Notes under the pieces: model-generated | The model's input: only the letters and a program-made list of their open reading frames with translations | What the model was told of the DNA's origin: nothing | The model's database searches: none | Assembly (NCBI RefSeq): GCF_910592395.1 | Contig: NC_088312.1 | Span: forward strand, 12,030,001-12,094,000 | Reading direction: 5' to 3' | Origin: Lineus longissimus | Taxonomy: Eukaryota > Nemertea > Pilidiophora > Heteronemertea > Lineidae | Length of the DNA stretch: 64,000 nt | Program-made: the position numbers and the translations under genes | In this document: positions 55,117-64,000 of the stretch, in pieces | Layout of the letters: every line of letters begins with the position of its first letter | Numbering within the stretch: position 1 is the first letter of the stretch

Positions 55117-56985
55117 CAATGGCTGACTCAGCAATGAAATTTGGGATTCCCCATATCGTTTTGTCATGGTCTCTTCTGAGATAGTGAAAGTTTTTCGAAA
55201 ACCATGAAAGTGTCTCTAATTGCCACTTCTGTTTTGAGCTTTCTATGCAAAATGTCCTCTTTTTTAACGACATATTATTCAATTATTTCATTGACATAAT
55301 TTTTGGGCCATTCAGGATACATTAGTACCCACTTGCCAAGTAGTGATAGGCTACTGATTGGTTAGTCTGGCCTGCTGGTCTCATATAAAATCATGTGATA
55401 GGCATGATGCAATGAGTTTTAGCGAAGATACAGAGACGACCGGGTGACATTTCAAAGTCATGTACAGAAAGACTGAAGAAAGTGAAACTACCAGAAATGA
55501 CGACTGAAACACCTTAAGTGAATAAGTCATGATGCTGTTATTTTGCAAAATGTTCTTTTCTTGCTTTGCATTGAAGAAAAGTGGTTTACTTGATTGTTAA
55601 CCTTACACATCCAAATTTTCTAGAGTTATACTTAGCGAAAATTCAAATTAATTCTGAAAATTTCATTAATTATTAAGAGTACTTCTTGCCCCGGTAATGA
55701 TTGAGCCTATAAGTTTAACCAGTCGCGAGTGATTGAAAAGTTTTAAGGATATATCCCCAGGAATATGGAAATGTGTTATTTTAATGAAATGGTCAAGGTA
55801 TATTTGGGTAAAAAAAACCAAAATAAACAGAAAATATATAATTTCTGCCAAATTCGCACATATATCCTGTAATAATTGTAAACACCTACTTATACAAGTT
55901 TGTTCGCTGCTATTGCTAGTTTACATGTCGGGCAGTATGAATCCAGGGAAATCAACTATAATTTTGAATTTGAAGTTGGTGTGTTGGCCAGCGTCCACTT
56001 TATCATCACCGGCAGACATGTCTGAAGAATGTGACTGACCATCTTTTATTGTATAAATTGTCCCAAAAAAGCAAAGTAAAAGAATAGTGAAGTACATGTA
56101 CTTCACCTCAAATTATCAGTCACTGATCACATGTCCATATCTAGTTCCAGGGCACTCCCCTCACCGAAAAGCAGTGTGATATCAGTCAGGATTCAGTCAG
56201 GTTGCAGTGTTACCTCACATTTTTATGGCAGTGTTGAAATCAGTGGAAAGCAGTCAAAGGGAGTGTTTTTCAGTCACGCAATACCAAAGCATACAGTTAT
56301 ACAGCAATCAAAAATAGAGGTTAGGGAGTCATAAGCAGTGGTAAGACAGTCAAAATCAGTGGTAAGGCAGTCAAAAGCAGTGCTCATTTAAATATTTAGG
56401 CTGACTGATTTCCACTGCTTTTGACACTGAAAATGACTCCCCACTATGCATCATGCACAGGGCTGGCAGTGGGGTTCAGTGTTAATTTAAATATTTCGCA
56501 GCACACTGAATCCACACTGAAACACCACTGATTTTGACTGCCATTTCCAAAACCTCTTGGAGGGAGGGAGCAGTCATTTTCAGTGTTAATATGAATAATT
56601 TATTTAATGGCATGCATGCAGGCACGGATGCCGAGAGAGGTTTGGGGGACGTGACCCCCCTGTGCTGATGACAACCAAAGAAATTGTTCGAAAAAGCAAA
56701 AACTTCTAGCGAACTGTTACTTTTGCTGTCCTATTTTAGACGGTGTGTTTGCGTCCAATATGGCAGTGATGACGTCATCTGCACAAATAGAGGACATCGC
56801 CATTGCATCCGGACGTGACGACAAAGAACCCGGATAAGTTATTTTGGTTTGATTGTCATATCATCAAAAGGTTTCTGGTGTATCTCTTACCAGGTATTTC
56901 AAATGCACAGTAGAAAATCCCAATATCTTGGCCATATCTGAGGTGACACTAATTTCTGAAAGAATGTCAAACTACAATGGCCCGT
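55117..56985. repeat. segmental duplication, copy A
   Basis: Shares CAATGGCTGACTCAGCAATG, TTGGTTAGTCTGGCCTG, CTGTAATAATTG.AAACACC, ATTATCAGTCACTGATCACA and AAATGCACAGTAGAAAATCC in the same order with copy B (57076-59134). A ~650 bp block (about 56155-56815, rich in CAGTG and AAAATCAGTGG phrases) is present only here. Copy A preserves the empty sites of two insertions found in copy B. Confidence 0.85.
56155..56815. repeat. block private to copy A, rich in CAGTG phrases
   Basis: CAGTCAAAATCAGTGGTAAG and AGCAGTGGTAAGACAGTC-like phrases repeat on both strands (inverted ACCACTGATTTTGACTGC near 56525). Copy B lacks the block, so either copy A gained it or copy B lost it. Confidence 0.6.
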
Positions 56986-57349
56986 TGTTCAACTACATAC
57001 AGCTTGTCATATCATCAAAAGGTTTCTGGACCACCCTGTTAAGCCTATCATTTTCATGCCTATTCTCTTGATATACAATGGCTGACTCAGCAATGAAATT
57101 TGGGATTCCCCATCATAACGTTTTGTCATGGTCTCTTCTCTGGGATGGTGAAACTGACTTGAAAATCATAGAAATTAAATTAGTTGCCATGCACTTCTGT
57201 TTTGAGATTTTTTGGCAAAATGTCCTTGTTTAACAACAAACCAATTCAATTATTTCACTGGTATAATTTTGGGCCCTTCAGGATACATCGTAATCAACTT
57301 GCTAAGTGATTGGCTACTACAAATTGGTTAGTCTGGCCTGGTCTCATAT

Positions 57350-57435
57350 GTAAAGCGCATGTGAGCAGATCATTACGACCTGGAACATGCGCTTTATAAA
57401 TGCATATTAATATTACATTACATTACATTACATTA
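57350..57435 (+). mobile_element. 86 bp LINE-tail-like insertion with (ACATT)n
   Basis: Copy A lacks this segment. It holds AAGCGCATGT and the inverted ACATGCGCTTTATAAATGC, the hairpin 3' end typical of L2/CR1-type LINEs and their SINEs, then an (ACATT)n run. CATAT flanks both sides (57345-57349, 57436-57440). Confidence 0.75.
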
Positions 57436-57504
57436 CATATAAATTCATGTGATAGGCTTGACACAATTAGTTTTTGACATGGAGATCGTGGTGGTATTTC
57501 CAAG

Positions 57505-58572
57505 GGTAGTTGATAAAGCTTGGAATCAGTGAAACCTTGGAACCAGTGATAAACCTTGGAATCAGTCCTAAAAATGCATAAAAACATGTAATAATGCCAT
57601 TGGAACCTAAGGTGGTTACGAATCAATATTTGGAGATTATTTTTACATGATCAGATTTGAATTTGACGGTAGTTTAGAAATCAGTCGCATATCTGATTCA
57701 ACAATCTATATTTTAGAACAACCCAGTCATACCTCGCCTCCAGTGTACATTACTGATCTCCCAAATGTAGGCATTCACGTCACGACACGCCCACCACACA
57801 CCCATAATATGGACCAATCAGCGCTCCGCTTACTACGCCACCACACGGGGCCTAGTGTGGTCATTTAGGGTGATCATTTAGGGTGATACAGAGAAGATTG
57901 ACTACATCATGTTATACCGGCTGGCACTTATCCGTACATCATCTTAAACATGACAAGAAACGTAGATGAAGGTTTATTACCGAAGGTTTTAGCCGGGTTT
58001 GGAGATGAAAAATGTGAACAAATTCCTTCGCTGTGAGCGATTTCGTACATCTTCATGTACACATCGAGGGATGTAGATATATTTTCGTGATGTCACCAGT
58101 TCTAAGCGGACACATGTTTTAGTGATTCCCGTGTGCATGTTTGTCCTATCTACCAAGCTTAATCAGAGCATTATATATACAAAATGAGTCTTCTAATAAA
58201 AACGTTTTATTTTAGTATATGGAATACAAACCAATCACAAAACCTTTCTTTTGCTTTCATTGAAAAGAAATAAGATATTTGCAATTGCGCCCGTCATGAA
58301 TATAAGTTTATTTTTTAACGACAACAACGCATTTCAAATGCATTCCATGATGACGTCATCCTCCACAAAAATTTGGTTTCTGGAACTACTGGCAAATTGC
58401 TATCAATAAAGTCAGCTGGGACGAGATTGGCAGTTGGAAGGGTATTAATCGCGGAAGGAACGCACCCGATTTCACGCGGTACTTGCACAGTGATTCCACG
58501 GTTTAGTACTGACTATTCCAAGGTTTATCACTGGTTCCAAGGTTTCACTGAGTCCAAGCTTTATCAACTACC
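57505..58572. mobile_element. 1.07 kb MULE-like element with subrepeat TIRs, empty site known
   Basis: TIRs of ~70 bp: left GGTAGTTGATAAAGCTTGGA, right CCAAGCTTTATCAACTACC, both carrying the phrases ACCTTGGAACCAGTGATAAA and ACCTTGGAATCAGT in tandem. ATTTCCAAG (57496-57504) and ATTTCGAAG (58573-58581) flank it, a 9 bp duplication with one change. Copy A at about 55448 reads GACATTTCAAAGTC, a single-copy empty site. Interior non-coding. Confidence 0.85.
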
Positions 58573-59243
58573 ATTTCGAAGTTGTCTGGAGAAGGACTGG
58601 AGAAAGTGAAACTACAAGAAATGAAGGCTGAAACACCTTCAATGAGTAAGTCTTGATGCTGTTATCTTGCGACATGTAATGTTCTTCCTTTGCATTGAAC
58701 AAAATAGGTTTACTTGATAATGTGACATTCAACTGATTTTGTCGTGGTGGGTCACAAATGGCGAAAGCATAAAACATATTATGCCTGCCAAATTTGAATA
58801 AACGTCCTGTAATAATTGAAAACACCTACTTTTACAATTTTGTTCGCTGTTCTCGTTAGTTCACATGTCGGCGCAGTATGAATCCAGGGAATTCAACTTT
58901 AAACCTTTTTACCTCAAATTATCAGTCACTGATCACATGTCCATATCAATGATCTAGTTCCAAGGCATTCTATTGACAAAGAACCCAGATCAGTTATTTT
59001 GGTTTGATTGTCATCTCATCAAAAGCATTCTGGTGTATCTCTTACCAGGTATTTCAAATGCACAGTAGAAAATCCCAATATCTTGGCCATATCTGAGGTG
59101 ACACTAATTTCTGAAAGAATGTCAAACTACAATGGGTGAGGTCAGAACTCCGTGTATGTTATGTGTTACGTGTTAGTGTTACAGATCTGTTAACATCCCT
59201 GTTAACCTGAACCACCAAACATGCAGTTCTGGCTAACAGCCTG

Positions 59244-60801
59244 TTAACGGCGAATACGAGCATGCTTATCAACTAAATACTGCAAATTCAAGGAATCGCA
59301 GCTTTTTCCATTTCTACCACAGAAGTACGCATTTCCAGCGTGATCTGGCCTCTGAATCCTAATAATCACACCATCGATGTATAGCAGAACTCGGCGAATA
59401 TCCCCATTGATATCAATTAAATCACGACAGAGTTCATCGAATTCAGCAGGCTGGGGAAAAAACACATGCTGAGGCGCTATGTCCATGAAAAATCTGGCTA
59501 CAAGATGAAGATTTGCGATAACTGTTGGCTTTGCCTTGCCCACAGCATACCCAACCTGTCTGTAATATCCACCAGATGCGATATACAGTGGAACCCCGGT
59601 AACACGACCTCCCAAGGGACTAAGCCGAAGTGGTCGTGTTACCGGGGTGGTCGCGTTAGTGAATTTAAGAATCATAAGTAGGTTTTCCCGCCAAAACATC
59701 GTCCTAGCAGATATGCTGTGTGTACATTGACATGCATTAATGACTACGCCACCGGGTGATTCGATAATTTGTGTGTATATCACGAATAAAAAATCATTTT
59801 CTTGAGTGTTTTGCGTTTAATTTACAACTTATGTAAATGAGTAAATAAACTGACGAGAGCTAATTAGACCAAACATTACATTAAAACTTGAGCATGCTAA
59901 TTAGAGCAAGCATGTCATTCACACCATCGGCAGCTGCCCTTCTTGATGTCAAGCTAATATTCCCGCTAACATTGAGAGAGGTGATGTGAGAAGATGTTGA
60001 GAATTATTCCTGATGTCTTCCTGCTTTAACTTCAGCCAATTTGAACTGGTACTGATTAAATCATCTGTTTAAAAACGTATTTTATCAATATTACGACGTA
60101 GTAAGCATTCTTTACTTTGAGTATCGGTACTCTTACTAATCAACATAATTTATTTGTCCTAAAAACTACGTGTGCATGCCTCTTGACATCATTTAATACT
60201 AAATGATGAAAAACAAACCGTGAGTCGAAAAAAAGAAAGTTTATTCTTCATTTTATTTGCGCTTACATTTGATCAAACTCACTTACACATCATTTATTTT
60301 CATATGGATTCCCATGGTCATTGTGTTCGAGGTGCTAACTATCAACACGGATTTGCGAGAAGGTGCCAATTGATACGATGTGGTCATGGTTGATTACGGC
60401 AATTAGGCCTCATGGTCGCGTTAGCGGGGTTAATTTGCAGTTTGGGACCGACCAAGCTGGTGGTCGCGGTCTGGGTACCGGGGTGGTCGTGTTAGCGAGG
60501 GCCAGTTAATGAGAATTAGAGAGAAAACCATTCGGGACCGGAGAATTTTGGTCGTGTTCGCGGGGTGGTCGCCGACCGGGGTTCCACTGTACATGAGAAA
60601 AGTTTCCATCATTTCCTTTGAGGTGGTAAGAAGGGCTCTGCCTTGATTTCTCCAGGCATGGAATTCGTCCACTAACCCATTAAGCTGCTCTTCTGAGAGT
60701 CGTATGTGCTTCTCTGTAGGTTCTGTGCTACTAGCAGGTGTGCGAACAAAGTTTTCAGCTCTCTGAACAGCAACAACTTGCAAATCTGGCTCGAAAATCA
60801 T
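59244..60801 (-). pseudogene. Harbinger-type transposase fragment, interrupted
   Basis: The ATG at 60801 opens a frame with LSEEQLNGLVDEFHAWRNQG and TSKEMMETFLMY, which is cut at 60591 and resumes at 59585 with IASGGYYRQVGYAVGKAKPT. It continues with ARFFMDIAPQHVFFPQPAEF and RRVLLYIDGVIIRIQRPDHA, where IDG holds the first DDE Asp, and ends at 59244 after LQYLVDKHARIRR. The remaining catalytic residues are absent, so the gene is truncated at its C-terminal side. The family cuts and pastes DNA at TWA sites together with a Myb-like partner, which is not seen here. Confidence 0.75.
59586..60589. mobile_element. pogo-type MITE, 1.0 kb, TA duplication, inside Harbinger
   Basis: CAGTGGAACCCCGGTAACAC on the left and CGACCGGGGTTCCACTG on the right are inverted; the CAGTGGAACC start is typical of pogo/Tigger elements. 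TA flanks both sides (59584-59585, 60590-60591). GGTCGTGTTACCGGGG and GGTCGCGTTAGCGGGG phrases recur near both ends (subterminal repeats). Non-coding. The Harbinger frame closes in sense across the empty site. Confidence 0.88.
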
Positions 60802-60870
60802 CTTTCAGGATTCAACAAACCAATCAAAGATGGCTGCTAACACTAACACTAACAGGCAGTATTCTGACCT

Positions 60871-61239
60871 CCAGAACGTTTAACAGATCCTTAACCACCT
60901 AGTGGTTAAAGTTTCTAAAATCTACCACAATTAGAATACATTACTGACAAGATGTTTGACAGTAAGAATAGTTATTTCGAACAAATTTAGTGAAAACCCC
61001 CAGCTGATTCGTCTGGAAACAAAAAAGTTATTCAAAAAACAAGCTTAACAGATTTCAGTTTGCTATGATTAAGTTAACATGTCCTGTTACAGATCTGTTA
61101 GGTGTAACACCGCATGTTACAGGAGCTGTTAGAATGTATGATTTTTAACAGATCTGTAACACTAACAGCAGTGTCACACCGGTGTTTATCTCGAGGTCAG
61201 AATTGGTGGTTAGTGTTACAGATCTGTGACAGATCTGTA
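60871..61239. repeat. ACAGATCTGT-rich repeat region
   Basis: GTTACAGATCTGT and TTAACAGATCTGTAACACTA recur in both orientations (61085-61225), as in the Harbinger left end at 59178. GAGGTCAGAATTGG near 61194 is a third copy of the putative Harbinger end. It may be a second, degenerate Harbinger miniature element. Confidence 0.55.
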
Positions 61240-62773
61240 ACAAGGCCCAGACCGGCACCGCCAGAGGAACCGAGACTTGTTGGCATAGTTGTGAAGGAAA
61301 CAGTGGAGGAAAACGACCTTCAATGGATGATTGCCCAGAGTTTCTAAGGAAGCCAAAGCATTTGATACCGAAGATCGAAGACTTGACTGCCAGCCATATA
61401 CCTAATCAAAGGGATCTCAATCGTGTTCTCAAGATAATCACGAAGAAAGTTATCAGGGACTGCGATTTGCCGTTTGAAGCCCAGGAGTTTAAAGCAACCC
61501 AACAGTCTTCTCCCCATTTCAAACCCATTTATGATTATCTCTCTCACCAGATTCGGCCAAATGACAAGAAAGCTGCCAGAGTGATCACAATCAGAGTAGA
61601 ACAGTATCTTTTGTGTAATGATATTCTTTTCAGGATATTCTTTCCCTCCAATACTGATCAGTTCACTCTTCAACTTGTCATTCCAGATCAATTCATTGAC
61701 CCATTAATTCTAGGTACCATGACTCGCTACTCAGCAATCATCAAGGTTGTGTAAGGACCTTCCTCACAATGAGAAAGTTGTTCTATTTCCATGGAATGTA
61801 TCAGAGAATAGTAGCTTACATAAAGTCTTGTGCTAGATGTCAAGAGTTCAAAGTTGGAGGAGAAACTCCAAGACCATTTCATGAGAGAATCCCAGCTGAT
61901 TATTCTCCATTTCAGACAGTCTCACTAGATTTCAAGAAGATGGTGACATCCAAGTCAGGTTTTTCATGGATGATGGTCACCACCTGTGCGATCACAAGAT
62001 ACACCTTGTGCATACCTATGAAGACTCTGGATGCCCCAGCCATAAGTGAAGCTCTAATCCAGCGTGTGTTTGGTTCTCTTGGTATTCCAGAAGTATTGGT
62101 TACAGATGCACAGTCTTCATTGGTAGGAAAAGTGATGGAAGTTGTGTGTCAGACACTAGGTATTAGTCAGAAAGTGATCTCAGTCATGAACCATGGCTCA
62201 CTACATGTTGAAAGACACATTAGGTCAGTTGCAGATCTGATAAAGATCAATTTGGACCAATACGGAGAGGATTGGGTTAGATATCACTCTGTTGCACAAT
62301 ACTCGTACAATACGTTCTCTTCACCCCAGTTAGGGAACTATTCACCGTACTATTTGTTGTTTAACAGAGAGCTGAAAGATGTCAGTGGACTGAACTTCAG
62401 ACCAGTCCAAGGATTGACCAGAACTCAAGCAGAGTACATTGATCAGCTCAAGCAGAGATTTGACAATGTTTCTAAGTTCACTCTTGATTTACAGGAAAGC
62501 CAGCAGAAGGTGCAAAATGAGGAGATTTCTCAGAGATTGTCAAAAAGCCCAACTTATGCAAAGGATGAGCTAGTATAATATTTGCACAAGCCCAGTAGTT
62601 CAAGTCTAACTTCGAATGCTAAGAAATTCTGTGCAAAGTATGTTGGCCCATTTGTGGTCAACCAAGTGTTAGATCCCAGTCATTTGTTGCTTGCAGATCT
62701 GAAAGGAAGAATTTCGAGGGATGGGTTCCACAAAAATCGCATCAAGCCAGCTTTTATGAGGACTACTGAATGA
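61240..62773 (+). pseudogene. gypsy-type integrase region, 5'-truncated and frameshifted
   Basis: PKIEDLTASHIPNQRDLNRV and IRVEQYLLCNDILFRIFFPS precede the HHCC zinc domain, which is broken by a frameshift near 61714. In the new frame YHDSLLSNHQGCVRTFL, then YIKSCARCQEFKVG, complete it. The integrase core starts VSLDFKKMVTSKSGFSWMMV (first Asp) and IPEVLVTDAQSSLVGKV (second Asp), then HGSLHVERHIRSV (Glu). Residues near YSPYYLLFNRELK end the core. After a stop at 62576 a last frame gives KKFCAKYVGPFVVNQVLDPS, the GPY/F module that binds DNA or chromatin. RT and gag are absent. Confidence 0.8.
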
Positions 62774-62788
62774 AAGAATATTTCTTAT

Positions 62789-63283
62789 TTGCAGAAATTG
62801 AGAGAAGCCTTGGCCCAGAGTGATGCTGAAAAGGGAGGATGCAATCTCTTCAGTGAGGACAACCCGACATATCAATTCATTGATGAAAGAGGGAACGAGA
62901 TTCGTATTGATGATTCTGATTGTGTATTTTCAGCGCAGACTACTCCAGTTGATCTGACTGCATACAGAAATAATCTACAGGCAAATAATGGATTGGCAGC
63001 ACCAGTTGTGATGCCCAGAAGAGAGCAAGGACGATTGCTGCAGCGCCTACAGATGTCACCCCCAGGTGATGCTGTCTACTCAATTGTGAAAGCAAAGTTG
63101 CAAGCAGGACAGTTGCGTGTGTTGTTGTCTATTCCTTTTCAGTCAGGAAAGTACAGATTTTGGTGGGATCCACAGAATGACAAGAACTGTGTAGATGTTG
63201 TCTCCAGGATTCTAGGACAAGACAGCAAAGTGAAGTGTTTAGGTTCTATTCAAAAGTTTGTGAGACATGTTTATGGGTATTGA
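62789..63283 (+). CDS. open frame of unknown function after the integrase region
   Basis: 164 residues, intact, starting just after TTTCTTATTTGCAG at 62782-62797, which also looks like a splice acceptor. The protein is hydrophilic, with an acidic N-terminal part (FIDERGNEIRIDDSDC) and a more basic C-terminal part (QGRLLQRLQMSPPGDAVYS, KYRFWWDPQNDKNC). No domain was recognised and no membrane segment is seen, so it is not env-like. It could be an accessory frame of the gypsy element or an exon of an adjacent host gene. It lies on the same strand, 16 bases after the GPY/F frame. Confidence 0.5.
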   Translation: MQKLREALAQSDAEKGGCNLFSEDNPTYQFIDERGNEIRIDDSDCVFSAQTTPVDLTAYRNNLQANNGLAAPVVMPRREQGRLLQRLQMSPPGDAVYSIVKAKLQAGQLRVLLSIPFQSGKYRFWWDPQNDKNCVDVVSRILGQDSKVKCLGSIQKFVRHVYGY

Positions 63284-64000
63284 GGTCATAGCTTCTGCCC
63301 ACATTGCATGTACCATAGAGGAAAGATAGCAAGAGAGCGACAATAATCTCTTGTATGGCATCCTGATTTGATTTCATGATATTGTTTAGTTGGAAGCACC
63401 AGACAAATGTGCTCCATTCATTGTGTGTTATAATTCATTGTGCTCCATTTATGAGGTTTGCATTTTGCATTGTGTACTAACCTTGTTATATTTTTGCAGG
63501 AATCTTTTTGCCATGTATATTTTTTGTGTACTTGTATTGCATAATGTTCTTAGTTTTAGCAAATCATGAGAAATGTTGGATATTGTCTTCCAACATGGGA
63601 GATAGAGATGCACTATTCCTGGACACCTACCCTGTTTGAGGCAAGCTCTTTGGTACATTGTGAACCCCATGTGTGTCGTACCTGTGAAGTACATTTTTGT
63701 CTCATTCTATAGTCCGGGTTATCTTGTCCTAAATCATGGGATTTGAAGCCATTTTCATGAGGTGAATCCTTGTTTTCTGCACACAAGATTGTTTATATTG
63801 GTCCTAAACATTCTTTGTGGCTAATGGCACATAGTGGTGTCTCAGGGTTGCCTGTACTTTCCGGAAAGTTGGAAAGTTGGAAACCTGGAAACCTGGAAAC
63901 CTGGAATATAACTAGATCTTCCTGCTATGTGGCGCTTGTCATCCACTTGTGTCAGTTAAAGGGATCTTTGGCTGGATGGATGATGTAACAAGGTACTCGC
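63284..64000. other. unassigned right edge
   Basis: A short tandem (GGAAAGTT x2, then GGAAACCT x3) lies at about 63859-63904. No LTR or polypurine tract for the upstream gypsy fragment could be identified. Confidence 0.4.

Larger units (their letters stand above)
57076..59134. repeat. segmental duplication, copy B
   Basis: Colinear with copy A over most of its length. It contains the additional insertions at 57350-57435 and 57505-58572. The end (ATGTCAAACTACAATGG) matches the end of copy A. Confidence 0.85.
59135..60870 (-). mobile_element. PIF/Harbinger element fragment, split by a pogo-type MITE
   Basis: GAGGTCAGAACTCC near 59139 and the inverted TATTCTGACCTC near 60859-60870 may be its ends; GTTAGTGTTACAGATCTGTT-type phrases lie inside both and also further right to ~61230. 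The transposase fragment occupies 59244-59585 and 60592-60801. No TWA duplication is visible at these ends, so the limits are tentative. Confidence 0.5.

Noticed and set aside
54938-55282. 114-codon minus-strand frame as a gene
   Set aside because: Its N-terminal two thirds lies in the duplicated repeat (copy A) and is not open in copy B; only the small exon-like piece at 55007-55067 is kept as a weak candidate.

Overview
This window is animal nuclear DNA, most likely from a marine invertebrate. The signs are spliced genes with GT-AG introns, LINE, Ty3/gypsy, BEL/Pao, pogo, hAT, Harbinger and MULE elements side by side, an 8.7 kb satellite and long poly-G tracts. The sequence alone does not fix the phylum. 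Bacterial features are absent. The content is overwhelmingly mobile elements inside other mobile elements, plus one convincing host gene.

Layout: 1-4.1 kb holds a decayed LINE fragment and three ~695 bp tandem repeats ending in a perfect 52 bp palindrome. 4.39-5.49 kb is a non-autonomous DNA transposon with long inverted ends made of ~15 bp subrepeats. 6.2-10.5 kb is a dead pogo-type transposase gene (minus strand) interrupted by a 5'-truncated L2/CR1-like LINE and by a 424 bp miniature LTR element whose LTRs carry a 5S-rRNA-like promoter. 11-13.2 kb holds a minisatellite and four diverged hairpin-forming repeats. 14.2-17.3 kb is a complete MULE-type element with ~105 bp terminal inverted repeats (TIRs) and a PHD plus FLYWCH reading frame. 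A BEL/Pao fragment abuts an ~82 bp satellite of about 107 copies (18.49-27.23 kb) with higher-order duplications.

30.66-49.11 kb is best read as ONE Ty3/gypsy retrotransposon on the minus strand. It has matching 131 bp LTRs, a polypurine tract, a primer-binding site and a 5 bp target-site duplication (GCAGC). At least five later insertions have swollen it to 18.4 kb. The largest is an 8.1 kb insert that itself contains a 6.5 kb insert carrying a dead hAT transposase, which in turn contains another repeat.

50.9-53.3 kb (minus) is a three-exon host gene encoding a predicted 340 aa protein with a RING-like zinc finger, a ubiquitin-like domain and a TerD-like domain, an unusual combination. 55.1-59.1 kb is a ~2 kb tandem duplication in which one copy has gained a MULE-like element and a LINE-tail insertion, with the empty sites preserved in the other copy. 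59.1-60.9 kb is a Harbinger transposase fragment split by a pogo-type miniature element. 61.2-63.3 kb holds a broken gypsy integrase region followed by an unassigned open frame.

The most interesting items are the miniature LTR element with a Pol III-type 5S-like region, the RING-Ubl-TerD gene, the nested gypsy reconstruction, and the recurring architecture of TIRs built from tandem subrepeats.
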